From NCBI GenBank assembly GCA_000499405.2, contig HG738138.1, positions 15,516,554-15,580,553 of the forward strand: DNA of 64,000 bases. Reading direction: 5' to 3'. The notes under the pieces were generated by a model. The model had not been told where the DNA came from. It made no database searches and saw only the letters and a list, made by a program, of their open reading frames with translations. This DNA is from Onchocerca volvulus (taxonomy: Eukaryota > Nematoda > Chromadorea > Rhabditida > Onchocercidae). Both the position numbers and the translations under genes were made by a program. Shown piece by piece: positions 45,027-57,555 of this stretch; the first letter of the stretch is position 1; every line of letters starts with the position of its first letter.

Positions 45027-48000
45027 AGTTCCCAAAGTTTATCGCTTCGAAGATACCTGCACTAAATTCTGACCAAAAGATATATTGATGAAAGAGGCAA
45101 ACTTGTTATATCCATTGGAAAAGGCATGTCGCTCCTCAAAGAATGAGCTTTTATCGCTTAATCTAATCAATAATTATATCTGCAAATATTTAACATTTCA
45201 CAAAATTTGCATATCACTTCTCCAAAGATTCCATATCAGTTTTATTGTGAAGTATTGGTATTTTCACTTTGTGAATAATGCTGTTTTTAGCAAAGTTTGC
45301 TTAAAAAAGAAAACAAAATCACACATTTACTTGTCATTTATGTGACAGTTATTTCTTTCAATTTTTTACGATCAATCAAAGTATATAGTTATCATTTGTT
45401 GTTGTTAATATTATCATTATTTATTAATGTGGTCACTGTTAGCTAAAATAATCAGCTTATTACTAAGTATTAAGATTATTGTAACTGAGTATTTTCATAA
45501 TTATTATTATTGATACTATTATTAACTTCAGAATGAAAATACAATTTTCTATAAAGTTTTTTTTAATATTCTAATTATAATGTTTTGCATAACGTTCATT
45601 TCTGTCTGTTAGACAACATCAGAAATTTTTAAAACTCAAATGATGACGTAACAGAATATTGTGAACTACCCGACAACATCAGGATCAAAACAATCGGGAT
45701 TTTGGCTGATAACATCAATTTTAACTGATGACATCATATTACAAAAGAAAAACAAAACAAAAAAGACTGGATAGTATAAGGAACAGATATACTAATGGAT
45801 ACAACGAAATGTGTTGTCTGTTCGATAAACAGATTAAAAAATGTTGAAGTATGTTTATTTCAAAAGAAAAGTTCGCATTTTTGCAATAAATTTTGGAAAA
45901 TTTGTACAAAATAATATCTTCCAACATTAAAATTTTATTAAAAGTTAAATTTATCAATAGTGTTAGAGGATCATGGAAGAATTTTTGCAAATTTCGTCCT
46001 TTAATGTTAGTGTTTTTTTAATAAATATAAATTCACTGATAAGACTAAATGGTCAAAATTTTCTTTGTTGGGAATTTTTTTTTTCGGTCATTTTATAAGA
46101 TGTATCTTTTACAGTACCAAAAATGTTATGCAGTATCAAAAACTTTGTTTTAAATATCAAACAGCACATGCTTTAATTTAACGATAATGATAAAAATCAG
46201 TAATTGAAATCATAATTTTTAGTTTCATGACTTATCAAGTTATTAATTAATGATTTTGTAATGAAAAGTTGCATAGCGCTCAAAATAGATGCAAAATCTG
46301 GTGAAAATGATTTCATTCATTGAGAAATGAAATTTTAATAGGAATTTAAGAAATGGATAAGAATATTGCCATGAAATATAAGTGATTAAAGTAATAACTG
46401 AGATAAAAAAGTGAAACAAACTATTTTCACAAAAAACTACGACTAATTCTTGCATAAAATTAAAATTTAAATTATTTATTATTCAATTTGTATCATTCAT
46501 TCTAGTAGTGAGTCATTAAAATTTGTTGAATTGATTTCAAAAATACTACGATAAATATTTGTCTTTACAATTTAAGCAGTCTTAGTGAGGTTCAATGTTA
46601 TTTATTCTGCCATTTCCATCCATACAATTATTTACCAAATTTGTTTTTAAAACAAGAGAAATGATGAGTCAATAAACTGCGAAAGAAAGGAAAAAAAATG
46701 AAGCAAAAAATCCAGTAATTAATAAGAACACCATTGAAATACATTTAAAATTATGTCAAAAATATTTAAAACCATATTTAAAAACAACAAGCAACCCATA
46801 AACACCTAAAAAATAAACTCATGGGGATAATTACAATAAAAAAAACTAAAACTTTTAAAATTTAGGCTTTTTTGGTTTCACTCATCATATAAAGGTGAAA
46901 ATCATAGAAACTTAAACAATAAACTTTTTTCAACAATATTACAAAAGTTTTCTATCAGAATAAGTTACTGTAATATTGTTCAATACGGCAAATTTTGAGG
47001 GTTGAAAAACGTATCATTATAATATGGAATAAATTTAGAGTTATACGATGAATTCTAAAATATTATAATACAATGAGTTTTGAAAATTAAAAATGAGATA
47101 ATCTAATTAGAACAAATCATTATAATATTCGATAATACGGTAGGTTTTTTGACGGTAAATTTAAAATGAACTTTACCGATATTCGCTATTTCGATAAACC
47201 TTCGAAATAAATCAATATAGTATTCAACAATCAGATAAGTACGCAGAAGTTAAGAGGAGCGATTTTTTTTGTTTGTTTTAAAAACCTTAAAACTTTGAAT
47301 TAATAATTCACAGTAATCAGCAGCTTAAAGCAATACCGTTATAGTATACTTACGATACATTTGATTGCATTATTCATCAATGCAAATTCATTCATCTATT
47401 TTAAATACTCTTTTTTTTTAAACTTTGAAAAGTTTTTTTTTTACGCAACTTTTCTTTTTTTCTCCAATCGGTTTGAAAAATTAGATGAAAATTTTTAAAA
47501 TTCTGTTATTTTCATCGATTTTTGTTAATTAATTTGTTTTTTTCTGTCTGTGATATCTCAATTTTTATTTGTCTATAAATACTAATTTATTCGAAGTATA
47601 TCTTTAAACATACATATATGTGTGTGTTTGCATATTTGCCGTAGTTTAAATAGTTTAAATTTCATTTCTCAAGTAGTTCCTTTGGTAGTGAACAACGGCG
47701 GTACATATACCACAATTTTTTCTGGACCATTTAGTTCAAATTTTTCGGATTCGAACAAGCAACAAAACAAGTTTTTTAACTATCTTAGAGTAAATATTGT
47801 CAACTTACCAGTTTCGTTGGTATATTGTCAATTTTAAGTAATATATACAAATGACATTTATCCATCGTACCAAACATCAACAGTATTTGATGTAATTCCA
47901 CTTTAAAATTCTTACTCATCCATTTATTTATCGTAAAAATTTTAAGAATTTCTGAATTTTTGATCTTGACATTAATTGAAATTTAAGTTGTTGAAATTTT

Positions 48001-49824
48001 TTCTTTATTGTCAAGCAGTATTAAAAATATCAATTGTTCCCTTTTTTTCTCATAAAGTAATTATTTTTGAAAAAATTTTCGAATTTTTTATTATTCAAAT
48101 TTTTCATTCATTAAAATTTTAAATTTTGCAAATTTCTTCCTAATATAAATCATTGGATAAATTTTTTTTTTAAAACTATTATAGTAAAAATTAAAGAGTA
48201 GAAAAATAATAAACTGATAATTATTGAAAATTTTCATCTGGGATGACTGTTATTTCAAAAAAATTGATTAGCTCAAATAATTTTAACCACAGAAACATTT
48301 CTACTCTTTAATCTTATTTTGATTTGCAGATAAGTCTGGAAATGCTGAAAGTTGAAGGCAAGTCCTTTACGATTTGCATTTTTATCTAATTTAAAACTAT
48401 TTGGAGTATTTTATAGCACATTATAATGTTTATCTGCATTTTTCTTTTTTACTGACAAAAAACAGAATTGGTTTTATTTATATATTAGGACTTTTTTTTT
48501 TTTAGCTATCACTGTCATTATTGTTATTACCACTATCAATCAATTCGATATTAATGATTACATCGATGAATTATTCGATTAGTTAATTATTCCAAACATT
48601 CTGAATTAATTTAGATGAAGAATAAAGTCTTTGCAGCTAATATAGTGAGAAATAGCTTTGCAACGATTGTTGCCAAATTAGGAATATTTATAATCAACAG
48701 TTAAATTGAATTTTATTAAAGTTATCACCGAATAATTTAGCTTTTTGTGCTCCTATCTGATAACGCCCGTATCATTTGTCACCAAATATGCTTTGATTTT
48801 TTTCTTACTACATCTTTTTTTTTTATATTTTTCAATCTTTATCACATCCTTTCTTCAGCAATATACTTTCATTGAAATCATTTCAATTTACAGCATTTTT
48901 TATGCCAAATATATTTATTCCAATTTAGCTAATTCATAATTTTTCAACTCAAAATGAAAAATCTCGCTAAAAATTTAAAAATTATCATAGTTATCGTTAA
49001 AATCATTATAACATTACATTGGTTGTCCTTAGTGTTTTTGTCTCCTTTTTTCGACTTTATCAAGTTCTCAATAAATTACCATTTTTTTTTCTTAGCTGAG
49101 TTAAAAAAAAATGATAAAATGACAATTCTCTTCTAGCTTACTACAGTGATTAGATGGTTCCGGCATTCAGCTATTATTTAGCAATCAAAAGTTTCAATTG
49201 GAAACACGAGAAGAATAATAGTATTACCATAACTGGAATGAATTCTGAATTATATTTGCATTGGATTTGATATTTAGTAGATAAATGCGAGAATAATAAT
49301 TGAAATTTTAGATGAAAATTTTTTATATTTAATTATGTCTTCTTTTTTCTTATTTTTATTCTTTTGTTTTCACTCTTATTTTATATTTATTTCTATTCTA
49401 TTTTATCGTTTTTTTTATTTATTTTATTTTTATCTTGATTTTTCAATTTTTCAATTAAAATCTAATTTAATTGTGTTTTATTTTTCATTTAATTTAATGT
49501 TCGAAATTATTTTTTACTTCATTCATTTTATATTCATTCATCTTTCGTCTATTTCCAATTTTTTTTTTTTTTTTTTTTTTTTGCAGATTAGTTTGGACAG
49601 GTTAGTTTTAATTATATGGTTTAAATTTAAAGAGCGCGTAAAGTAATTTATTAAATTTATTATTACGATATATTAAATAGCTGTTATTGATTGATATGGA
49701 CAAAATTTTGTATTAGTAATTAAAAAAAAATAATTAAAATACAAATAAAATGACAATAATGAGAGGGAGGTATGTACACATATGATGATGTCACATTTTA
49801 TAATAGTTGATGAAGATTTAGTAG

Positions 49825-49956
49825 ATGAAAGTGAAGGTTTTATTAGCTTTAAATGATTGCGATTCCGAATGCGTCACGTCTCTTCTTCTTAAATGCTCAA
49901 TAAACAAGTTCAACGAATGGTCCAGTTTTAAAATTGAAAGAGAGAGCAGAATGTGA
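49825..49956 (+). CDS. Possible small ORF (43 aa), unsupported function
   Basis: ATG to TGA. The frame reads MKVKVLLALNDCDSECVTSL, LLKCSINKFNEWSSF and KIERESRM. Base composition is less A+T-rich than the flanks and codon use is plausible. An overlapping minus-strand frame (50021-49818) is also open, so the coding strand is uncertain. No upstream acceptor or family match. Confidence 0.22.
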   Translation: MKVKVLLALNDCDSECVTSLLLKCSINKFNEWSSFKIERESRM

Positions 49957-50930
49957 AGTATGAAATAAGAGATGAGTGAAGAAGTTTGGTTTGATTTTCG
50001 GATATGTACCATTTTCATCATTGTTAGCTTCGATGGTCATTTTGTTATTCAGTCGTATTCATTCATTTTAGAGGTAACTCATTAAATCTCTAACAAACAA
50101 CATTTAATCATAATGACTAATTTCGCTGGTTAATTATTTTTTTCTTTCATCACTTTCAGATATTTATTGGACTAGTAAAATAATAGCACTTCAGTGTATT
50201 TCAATTTTTTATTATTTCATTACTGCTTATTGTTATTTCATTCATTAGAAGTATGCACCGAAAAATTTTAGGAACAAAATTTACAACTCAAATGAGAACT
50301 ACTAATAGTTAACTAAATATACACAACTATATGGAAAGAGTGAAAGAGAAACGATAATGAAAATATCTGAATAAGTTATGATACAGCAATGAAAGTTCAG
50401 TCAGATTAGATGGCAATACAGTAAGGAATACTTCAGGAAGCGATAGTAATCAGTAAAAAATTTTTATTTTCTAGCTATGATAAGACAAAGTAACTTTCTT
50501 CAAATGTATATATCCAAAAAATTCACGTTTTGTTGCATGAAAAATATGATTTTTCGGAAAAGTCTCGTTACAGTACAATTATTCGGCTACAATACACCTA
50601 TCATGTTACAGTATATTTACTTTCTTATTTTTACGGTACATTTCATAGGTAAAAATGGTAGCGATATGATAGCGTCATAAAATAATAATAGCTATAGAAG
50701 TTGCTTAAAATGGAAAGAATAGTTTGGCTTAAAAATATTAATTAAAATATTTTAAGGATTATATCGATTAAATTCCTTAATAGCTGTTATTAACTAAGAA
50801 GTTTATTGAAGTAAAATTTTATTGACCGTTTTTATGCGCTTTCATCATTTATTTTCAATTAAATTTTCGATGTAAAAGTATTAATTTTTCACTCAAGTTC
50901 ATGAATTTTTCAAGTTCAACAGGAAGAGAA

Positions 50931-53633
50931 ATGTATCAAATTGAAGCAAATTCGGCGATCTCATTCCATGTCACAATATTTCTTCTGATGGTGATAAGTA
51001 TTTCAACTGAAACTATTACACATGGAACAATATCAAATAATGAGAATGGCAATAGAAATGCAAATATTTCATGTAAAATAAATTTTTTCTAGTTTCTTCA
51101 AATGATAGCATTACAATTTGCTTAATATCAATATTATTCTTTCTTCATATTTCAGTTAGCTTATTTATTGTGGTATGAAAAAGCAGCAAGTTAGGTATTT
51201 ATTGTCAAAATAAGATTATAACGAGGAACAATTCTAAAAAAATTTGAATAAATATTAATACTCAGACTAGACAATTTAATTTATCTGTGGCCTAATCCAC
51301 TGGATGAATTAATTAGGATTATAAGATATTTTAAGGTAGAAATGACTAAAGTTTCACTCTTACTGTCAAGCTTTGCTACAGTATAACTTTAATGAATATA
51401 AATTTAAAGCTCCAGACGCCAGGATCATGCTGCTAAAATTGGCAGTTTTTTTTTTTTTTTTTGTAAAATTCCATTTTAATATAAGAATTCAAACTTCATT
51501 TTCAGTTTTAAGTCGATTTAAACGACAATATCCGGTAAACTGTCCAGCAGGATGTTTTCCAAGTTGCTATTCGAGTTCTCAATGTCAACAAATTGCACCC
51601 CGAATGTTATGCATTCAATCATGTTGTTGTCCAGCTGCAATTTCACCAAATGTTCATCCGATTTTCAATCCTGGCAGCATTAATATTATCCCAATTCCAG
51701 TACCAGTAGGACCTGGTTCATCGAACATTTTCAGTCTTTTAAGTAATTTCTTTCCGAATTGATTTTTAATCCAATTCTCTTATTACTAATTAAATTTTAA
51801 AGGAAACTAAAGTTTCACTTTTAACTTTTCCATTTCCTTAACTTTTCTATTTCTCGATTTACTTTATCAAATGAAATATTTTTTATAAGCCTTGGTAATA
51901 TTAAAATATTTTTTGTGTAAGCAACAAACAATGGTTAGTATTTTGATAACAATAATTCGCAATTTTTATAAACCTGATTTATTATTTATTCAATCTGTTT
52001 ATCAATTTCGTTTATTCATTCTTTAATAGTTTATATATTTTCTAATAATTTAAATCATTATTTATTTGTCAATTTGTTAACTTTGTTTATTTAATTTATA
52101 GCATTTTGTAACAATGATTTGTATTTATAAAAATTTAATTCACTAGTAACTCATTCATTAAGTTGATTTATTTGACTTATAATTTCATTTATTAATTAAC
52201 TAACTTGTTTGTTTATTTTATTTGAAATTGTTGTTGCACATTGTAAAATATTATTGATTAGCAATAATTTTTATTTCAGTTTTAATTATTTTTCATAAAC
52301 TAATTATTTGAATCACTGGGAAAGAACGGGGCAATAAAAAAAAATTATTATACCGATATTTCCAGCGGTATGCGATGGAGGACCAGCGGTAGCCGCTTGT
52401 ATCAATGGCCTTTGTGGTCAAGGTTTCTTCTGTAACAGTCGGGGTTTCTGTTGCCGATGTGCTAGCGGAAATTCTACCGGTAATAAATAACTCAAAGAAC
52501 GATAATTTCTTTTAAAACAATAATTTTTACTTCAATTCAATAATTTCATTAATTAATTTAAAAAATGGAATGAGAAAATGATGGAAAAAGAAAAAGAGTG
52601 GGAAATCACAATCGTTTTAATTTAAAAGTAGAATTAATTGAGCAGCGTTAATTAATTTAATTAATTAGGTTATTTCGAGCTCGCAACTCCGGCGATACCT
52701 TGTACATTAAATGTAATAAATAAATGAAAAATGAATGCATTTAATATAATAAATTTAACACAAATAGCCAAAGAAAATCGAATTATCTTAATTATCTTAA
52801 TAAAATTAAATGATATTAGTAGATATTGTTAAAATCTGTTAAACAATATGTAAGGCAGAAAATATTTGCAATTTGAAAAAATTTTTCTTAAAGAAATAAT
52901 TTTAAAAATAAGTGGATAGGAAAGAAAGAAAGAAAAAGTAGAATTCAATTGCTATCATATAATGATATCAGCTGCAAATAAATTTGAGAAAATTTTTAAC
53001 TTTATCTTTCATACCTTTTGTATTTTAACTTTTTAAAATTATTATAAAATGTATTAACCGAATTTGCTTAATTGAATGAATTGTATAGATTTTTCTTTAC
53101 CAAATTTAGTTAATTACTGGAAAAAATGAAATTAAAAAATCAAAGAAAAGAATTAACTCATTTTCAGGTCTATGCATCAATAACGTATGCCCGGCTGGCT
53201 ACTCATGCAATACCAATAATTACTGTTGTCCACTTGGTTCGGGCTCCGTCCTTGGTACTACTTGTATTCTTTTCATCGTTTTTCATATGAATCAGTTTTA
53301 CATTTCACTTCTGCTACAACTAATTTATTGCTATACCACCTGATGCTAAAGAAAACTTTTTTTAAAAAAGGACTTTTCGCTTCAAACTTCTTCGGAAGAA
53401 CTTTTTCTTTAATTATTTCACATAATTTTCTAAAATTATCATTTAGCTTATTAGCCAATGATCTAAGATGATATTTTAGACTAATTTTTTTAAATATTTT
53501 TGCCATAATTTTACTAAAATCATTCATTTTTTTAGGTCCTTGCATTAACAATCAATGTCCGATAGGTTTTGCATGTGGCGCCGGTAATCTATGCTATGCG
53601 GTTGCAGCAAGTGGATTAGAAAAACGAAAATGA
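50931..53633 (+). CDS. Secreted modular cysteine-rich protein (225 aa)
   Basis: Five exons: 50931-51072, 51506-51742, 52366-52479, 53168-53254 and 53536-53633. All four introns are phase 1. A CAACAG acceptor at 50922 precedes the ATG by 8 nt. Residues 1-32 contain a signal peptide (ISFHVTIFLLMVISIS core). RFKR at 51-54 is a furin-type site, giving a mature N-terminus QYPVNCPAGC. Exon 2 has eight cysteines, then a Pro/Ile-rich linker (IIPIPVPVGPG). Exons 3, 4 and 5 each carry one copy of a module: CINGLCGQGFFCNSRGFCC, CINNVCPAGYSCNTNNYCC and CINNQCPIGFACGAGNLCY. There are 24 cysteines outside the signal peptide. The pattern resembles EB/lustrin-type nematode secreted repeats, but I cannot name the family. 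Probably secreted to the surface, cuticle or excretory fluid. The last module has lost the final Cys of the CC pair. Confidence 0.83.
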
Positions 53634-55225
53634 AATGATAATTTCTTCTTTTTTTTAAATTTTTTTTGAAAATAATTTATTGTCAAATTTTTTGAGTTCT
53701 TCACTTTATACTTTCTTAATTTTTAGAATGTAATTGAAGAAATTTATGGTTCCAAAAAAGAGAACATTAGCTTTTTCCAAAAGTTTTTTCATAAAAAATT
53801 TAAAAAATCATAAAATTTAAGCATTTAGCTACTTTTTTATCATTTATTCTTCAAAATTTCCGGAAAGTACGCTTAATTCTTTAATGTGATATTGGCTTTA
53901 TTTTTTTTTTTTTCGTTCCATTTCTTATGAACAAGAATGCTTATAACCTTTGGTTATACGTTTTTCCAATCTACCTCTTAATAAGCTCAGTTTTTCGGTA
54001 GATTTAACCGAAGGGTTAATTATAGTGCCTTATACACCAAGCTAGAATCAGCTGCTTTGATCGTAGAAAATGCTTGAAATATCTTGTCGTATACTGTAAT
54101 TAACAGTATCACTTCAAGCGTTTACTGTAGCTGTTCACATATATTTGCTATGAATTTTTTTCGCTACTATCATCTAATCTAAACGTTTTATAATGTAATG
54201 ATTGAAATGATTAATTTAATCCCATAATAGTGTATTGTTATCTATAACAATAATAACTACTGATACCATAATTACTGCTAACTACTACTATGTTTATTTC
54301 AAACAAGTTTTGAGTATTGTCATAATTGAAAAATGTTTTTCAATAAAAGCAAATTTTTTATTATTTTTTCTGCATAAAATCATGCAATTTTTAAGAAAAA
54401 ATTTTTTTGATTAAGAAAATTTCTTTTTCAATTGAGCAAAATTAAATCATCGGGAGAAATTTTCATCAAATTTATGCTTCATCAATAAATTCAACCAAAA
54501 GATAAGTCAAAGTTGCCAATCGGAAAATAAATTTTCTTTAAAATTAATTTGCATAAAAATTATACATTTATTTCAATTATATAATATAAATAGTTGAAAA
54601 TTCTTCACTGTACCATTAACTTTTACTGACTGGTGAAGTGCAGGTGTGCATCGATTCAATTTTGCTATTATATTCGTCTGATTACAATTAGTTCAATTCG
54701 TTCTAATTAAAATAATTCCAGTAATTTCGAAGTATCAAACTGTTCATGAAAATCATTTGAAATAACTTTATCTTTCTTATGGATTTTGTATTTTTAACTA
54801 TAAAGAGAAAAAAAAAAGAAATAATCTGCTAAAATTCATAATTTACTACGAAAAATTTGGAATTTACTAGAAATTTTTAAATAGTTGGAAAATTACTACA
54901 AGATAATCAAAAACATTCACGATATATTCATTTGAAGTTAGGTTAAATTTTTTTTGAAAATTTTTCAAAGTTCTTTTACATTCATTTCCTGAATTTAAAA
55001 AAAGAATTTTAGTTATAAAAGTCGGTTTTTTTTATTTTTTTGACAAAATTTAATAATAACTTTGATTGTGATAATGATCTCTGATTGCGACTACGAAAAG
55101 TTATAATTATGATAATAATTTGCAATGTTTGATTTATAGTTCTGATTATGAAAAGCTTTCCGGTTGATAGTTTTATTTGAAAGAAGTCTAGTTCATATTT
55201 GAAACATTGATTTCCTCATTTTCAG
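53634..55225. other. Intergenic, no gene seen
   Basis: Between the cysteine-rich gene and the REEP5-like gene. A+T-rich, no supported exon. Confidence 0.6.
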
Positions 55226-55239
55226 GTCATATAATTTCG

Positions 55240-56821
55240 ATGGCTTCAACAGGGTTATCAGGCGCATCCCCAGCAGGTGGTAGAGGTAAAGGAGTCAAAG
55301 GTAGCGAAAAAGCTACGGTGCATTCGTTTCATGATTTGGTACCGGCACTTAAAACTGTTCTCTACGATAAAAGTAACATGCAGTTGGATAAAGTGTTGTC
55401 ACTGTTGGAAACAAAAACTCAGTTGCCACGTGAACAAGTGAATAAATCCTCAAAATTTTACACATATTTGAATAATAAATTAGGTATAAATAGAACGAGA
55501 CGGAATTAATTTTAAGTATCGGAAGCAGCAAAACAAAACGGGATGGAACTAATTTGTAGCAGCAGATGAAGTAAGACGGAACGGAATAGAATTAATTTAT
55601 AGCAGCGGATGAAGACGGAACGGATCGGAACTGATTTATAATATCTAAAATTAAAAAAGTGAAAATAGAAATAAGTGAAAGTGATTTTTATATTTACAAA
55701 CAAAGCACATTGAATGAAAACGAGATGGAGTTATAAAATTCAAAATTTCTACTATATTTTTTAATCCTTTGATTTAAATGAAATCAAAAAAAAAAAAATT
55801 TCTTTTTTTTTCATTATAAAACAAATTGCATAGTTAACATATGGTTTGATGGGCCTTGTTGGTATTTATCTGATTTTTGGATCATTGGCACAACTTGTAT
55901 GTAATCTTATCGGTTTTGGTTATCCAGCTTATGCATCAGTTAAGGTAATGAAATGCTCGTAGTAAAAATTTTAGATAATAATGAATAATTACAATAATTA
56001 GGAACAGATATTATGATCTTATTTGCTTACTTACTGCTATAAACTGAAATCTGATAAAATTGACCGAAACCCAAGTGATAAAATTTGATAATCGATAGAT
56101 AACGTATAAAAGTCAAAATATATCAATTGATTATCAACTAATCGTCTAATCTCTGAATGTTTTTGATATTTTAAAATTTTAGGTTATCCAATCATTCGAC
56201 TATTTTTGTGCTCAATCTTTAAAACCCTTAGGCTAATTTAGGCTATTCGAACTGCGCAAAAAGATGATGATACACAATGGCTTATTTATTGGACCGTATT
56301 TGCATTTTATTCATTGATAGATTTTTTTGCTGATTCAATTATGCATGTTATGCCCTTATATTGGATAATTAAGGCAAATTTTCATTCTTCAAATTTAATT
56401 CAACCATTCATATTTTATTTCATTTAGAATATCCAATACATAAAATCATAATTCAACAGTTGTAAAAATAAATCTGATAACTTCTGTCGTACTACATTTA
56501 CTTTTTCCTTTTATCATTGTTTAATTTTAATGCTACATCGGATTCTACGAATCTGATGTGTTTTTTGTTCATTCATTTATTTTTAAATCAATGTTTTCGG
56601 ATTTTAATTCCGGAAAAAAAAAATTAAAATGTTGAATATAAAACAATTTTTTTGTTTCTTAGGAAAAAATTCAAATTTGATTTAAATTTGAGAAGTTTCA
56701 TTTCCAGGTGATATTCTTACTGTACTTATATCTACCACAAACTTATGGTGCCCAAATTATTTACGAGAAATATCTTGATCCATTAATAGCAGGAATCGAA
56801 AAAACACTTTATAAAAAATGA
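55240..56821 (+). CDS. REEP5: REEP5/DP1/Yop1-family ER-shaping membrane protein
   Basis: Four exons: 55240-55437, 55834-55944, 56242-56373 and 56708-56821, giving 184 aa (vertebrate REEP5 is about 189). A CATTTTCAG acceptor at 55225, 14 nt before the ATG, marks the likely trans-splice site. The N-terminal 35 residues are Gly/Ser-rich. Then come [14 protein letters not shown] and the TB2/DP1/HVA22 core (about 68-165): [61 protein letters not shown] and [14 protein letters not shown]. The four hydrophobic segments form the two reticulon-like hairpins that bend ER tubules. Introns 1 and 2 are GT-AG. Intron 3 has the sequence AAG|GCAAAT...TTTCCAG, a GC-AG intron. No GT nearby keeps the conserved YWIIK-VIFLLYL junction. 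Confidence 0.92.
56374..56707 (+). other. GC-AG intron of the REEP5-like gene
   Basis: Phase-0 intron with donor GCAAAT after AAG and acceptor TTTCCAG before GTGATATTC. The joined protein is continuous with the family across this junction, which supports the rare donor. Confidence 0.8.
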
Positions 56822-56949
56822 TTCATATCGATGTATTCCTAATGATATTGTAAATAATATGAAATATGCATACATTGCATTCATAAATATCGATAAAATC
56901 GAAATATTTATAAACAAAAAGAAATAACCCAAGTAATTTGAATAGAAGA

Positions 56950-57440
56950 AATTTCTCAGGCAAATGAGTCACGTATCTGTTTCTGGGTACGAAGGCCCTT
57001 ATTCTCTCGTCTTCCGATTTGCTGAGAGAGCTTATGGGCGTCGGGGTGAAATATTGAGGTCAATTGTCAAGAATGTTACGAGGACTGAGGCTTTTGAGGA
57101 TTTCCGATCTTATCCTTAGTCCTCACATCCAATCTTTTGGATGACTAATTTGTGAACCTCCGCCCATCATCAACCCAAGCATGATCCAAATGTGAAAAGG
57201 CAGCTTTCGGGACAGCAAAATTGGTGTCAGTAGCAACACTGGCTTCAACGTAAACGGGATTGGTAACCATTGGTGGTTATAAATCGAGCAGCTTTCTTTT
57301 TTCTTCTTCCAAAACTGGTCCCTACTATACCGTCGTCCTCAATGAGATCAGTCCCTTCAACATCAGTATCAGTGACAAATCAATTCCAATCCAACATTAG
57401 AGCGATTTCAACGACAGGACAAACGACAATTCAGCAGAAG
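56950..57440. other. GC-richer island with coding-like fragments on both strands
   Basis: Base composition changes abruptly from the A+T-rich flanks. On the plus strand a TTTCTCAG acceptor precedes an ORF of about 48 codons (56962-57118): MSHVSVSGYEGPYSLVFRF, AERAYGRRGEILRSIVKN. On the minus strand an interrupted frame reads MVTNPVYVEASVATDTNFAV, AFSHLDHAWVDDGRRFTN, and further upstream DTDVEGTDLIEDDGIVGTSF. Stops and frame changes break both. It may be a decayed gene, a transposon piece, or a structured noncoding element. Origin not determined. Confidence 0.5.
57080..57124. other. 11-nt stem hairpin inside the GC-richer island
   Basis: GAGGACTGAGG (57080-57090) pairs with CCTTAGTCCTC (57114-57124), with one G-U wobble and a 23-nt loop. 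Confidence 0.7.
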
Positions 57441-57503
57441 ACCACTGTTAGTATCTTTTATATTTGCCGTGTATTGTTCATTTACTGTCTGTCATTTATT
57501 TTT

Positions 57504-57555
57504 TGTCATTTACATTTGCTGTCTACTACTGTCATTTACATTTACTGTCTACTAT
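57504..57555 (+). repeat. 26-nt tandem duplication
   Basis: 57504-57529 and 57530-57555 are near-identical copies beginning GTCATTTACATTT and ending CTGTCTACT. A partial copy precedes at 57490. Confidence 0.85.

Larger units (their letters stand above)
44512..50920. other. Gene-poor interval
   Basis: No multi-exon gene supported in about 6.4 kb. Weak open frames at 45088-45345 (+), 47650-47790 (+) and 50477-50680 (+) lack splice or start context. A 43-codon ORF at 49825-49956 is listed separately. Long T-runs occur at 48489-48504 and 49561-49582. Confidence 0.55.

Noticed and set aside
45088..45345. 86-codon plus-strand open frame
   Set aside because: No acceptor near the ATG, no domain and no convincing codon bias.
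47746..47772. GGATTCGAACAAG looked like a tRNA T-arm
   Set aside because: No acceptor stem, D-arm or anticodon arm can be built around it.
47650..47790. Exon-like frame containing NNGGTYTTIFSGPF
   Set aside because: Composition is suggestive but the acceptor is poor, the donor unclear and no neighbouring exons exist.
53226..53551. Open frames on both strands across exons 4 and 5 of the modular cysteine-rich gene
   Set aside because: Shadows: the plus-strand frame is off-phase to exon 4 and the minus-strand frame reads intron sequence.
56962..57118. 48-codon ORF MSHVSVSG... as an intact gene
   Set aside because: It ends in a stop with no donor and is surrounded by fragments in other frames and the other strand, so it is reported only as part of the island.
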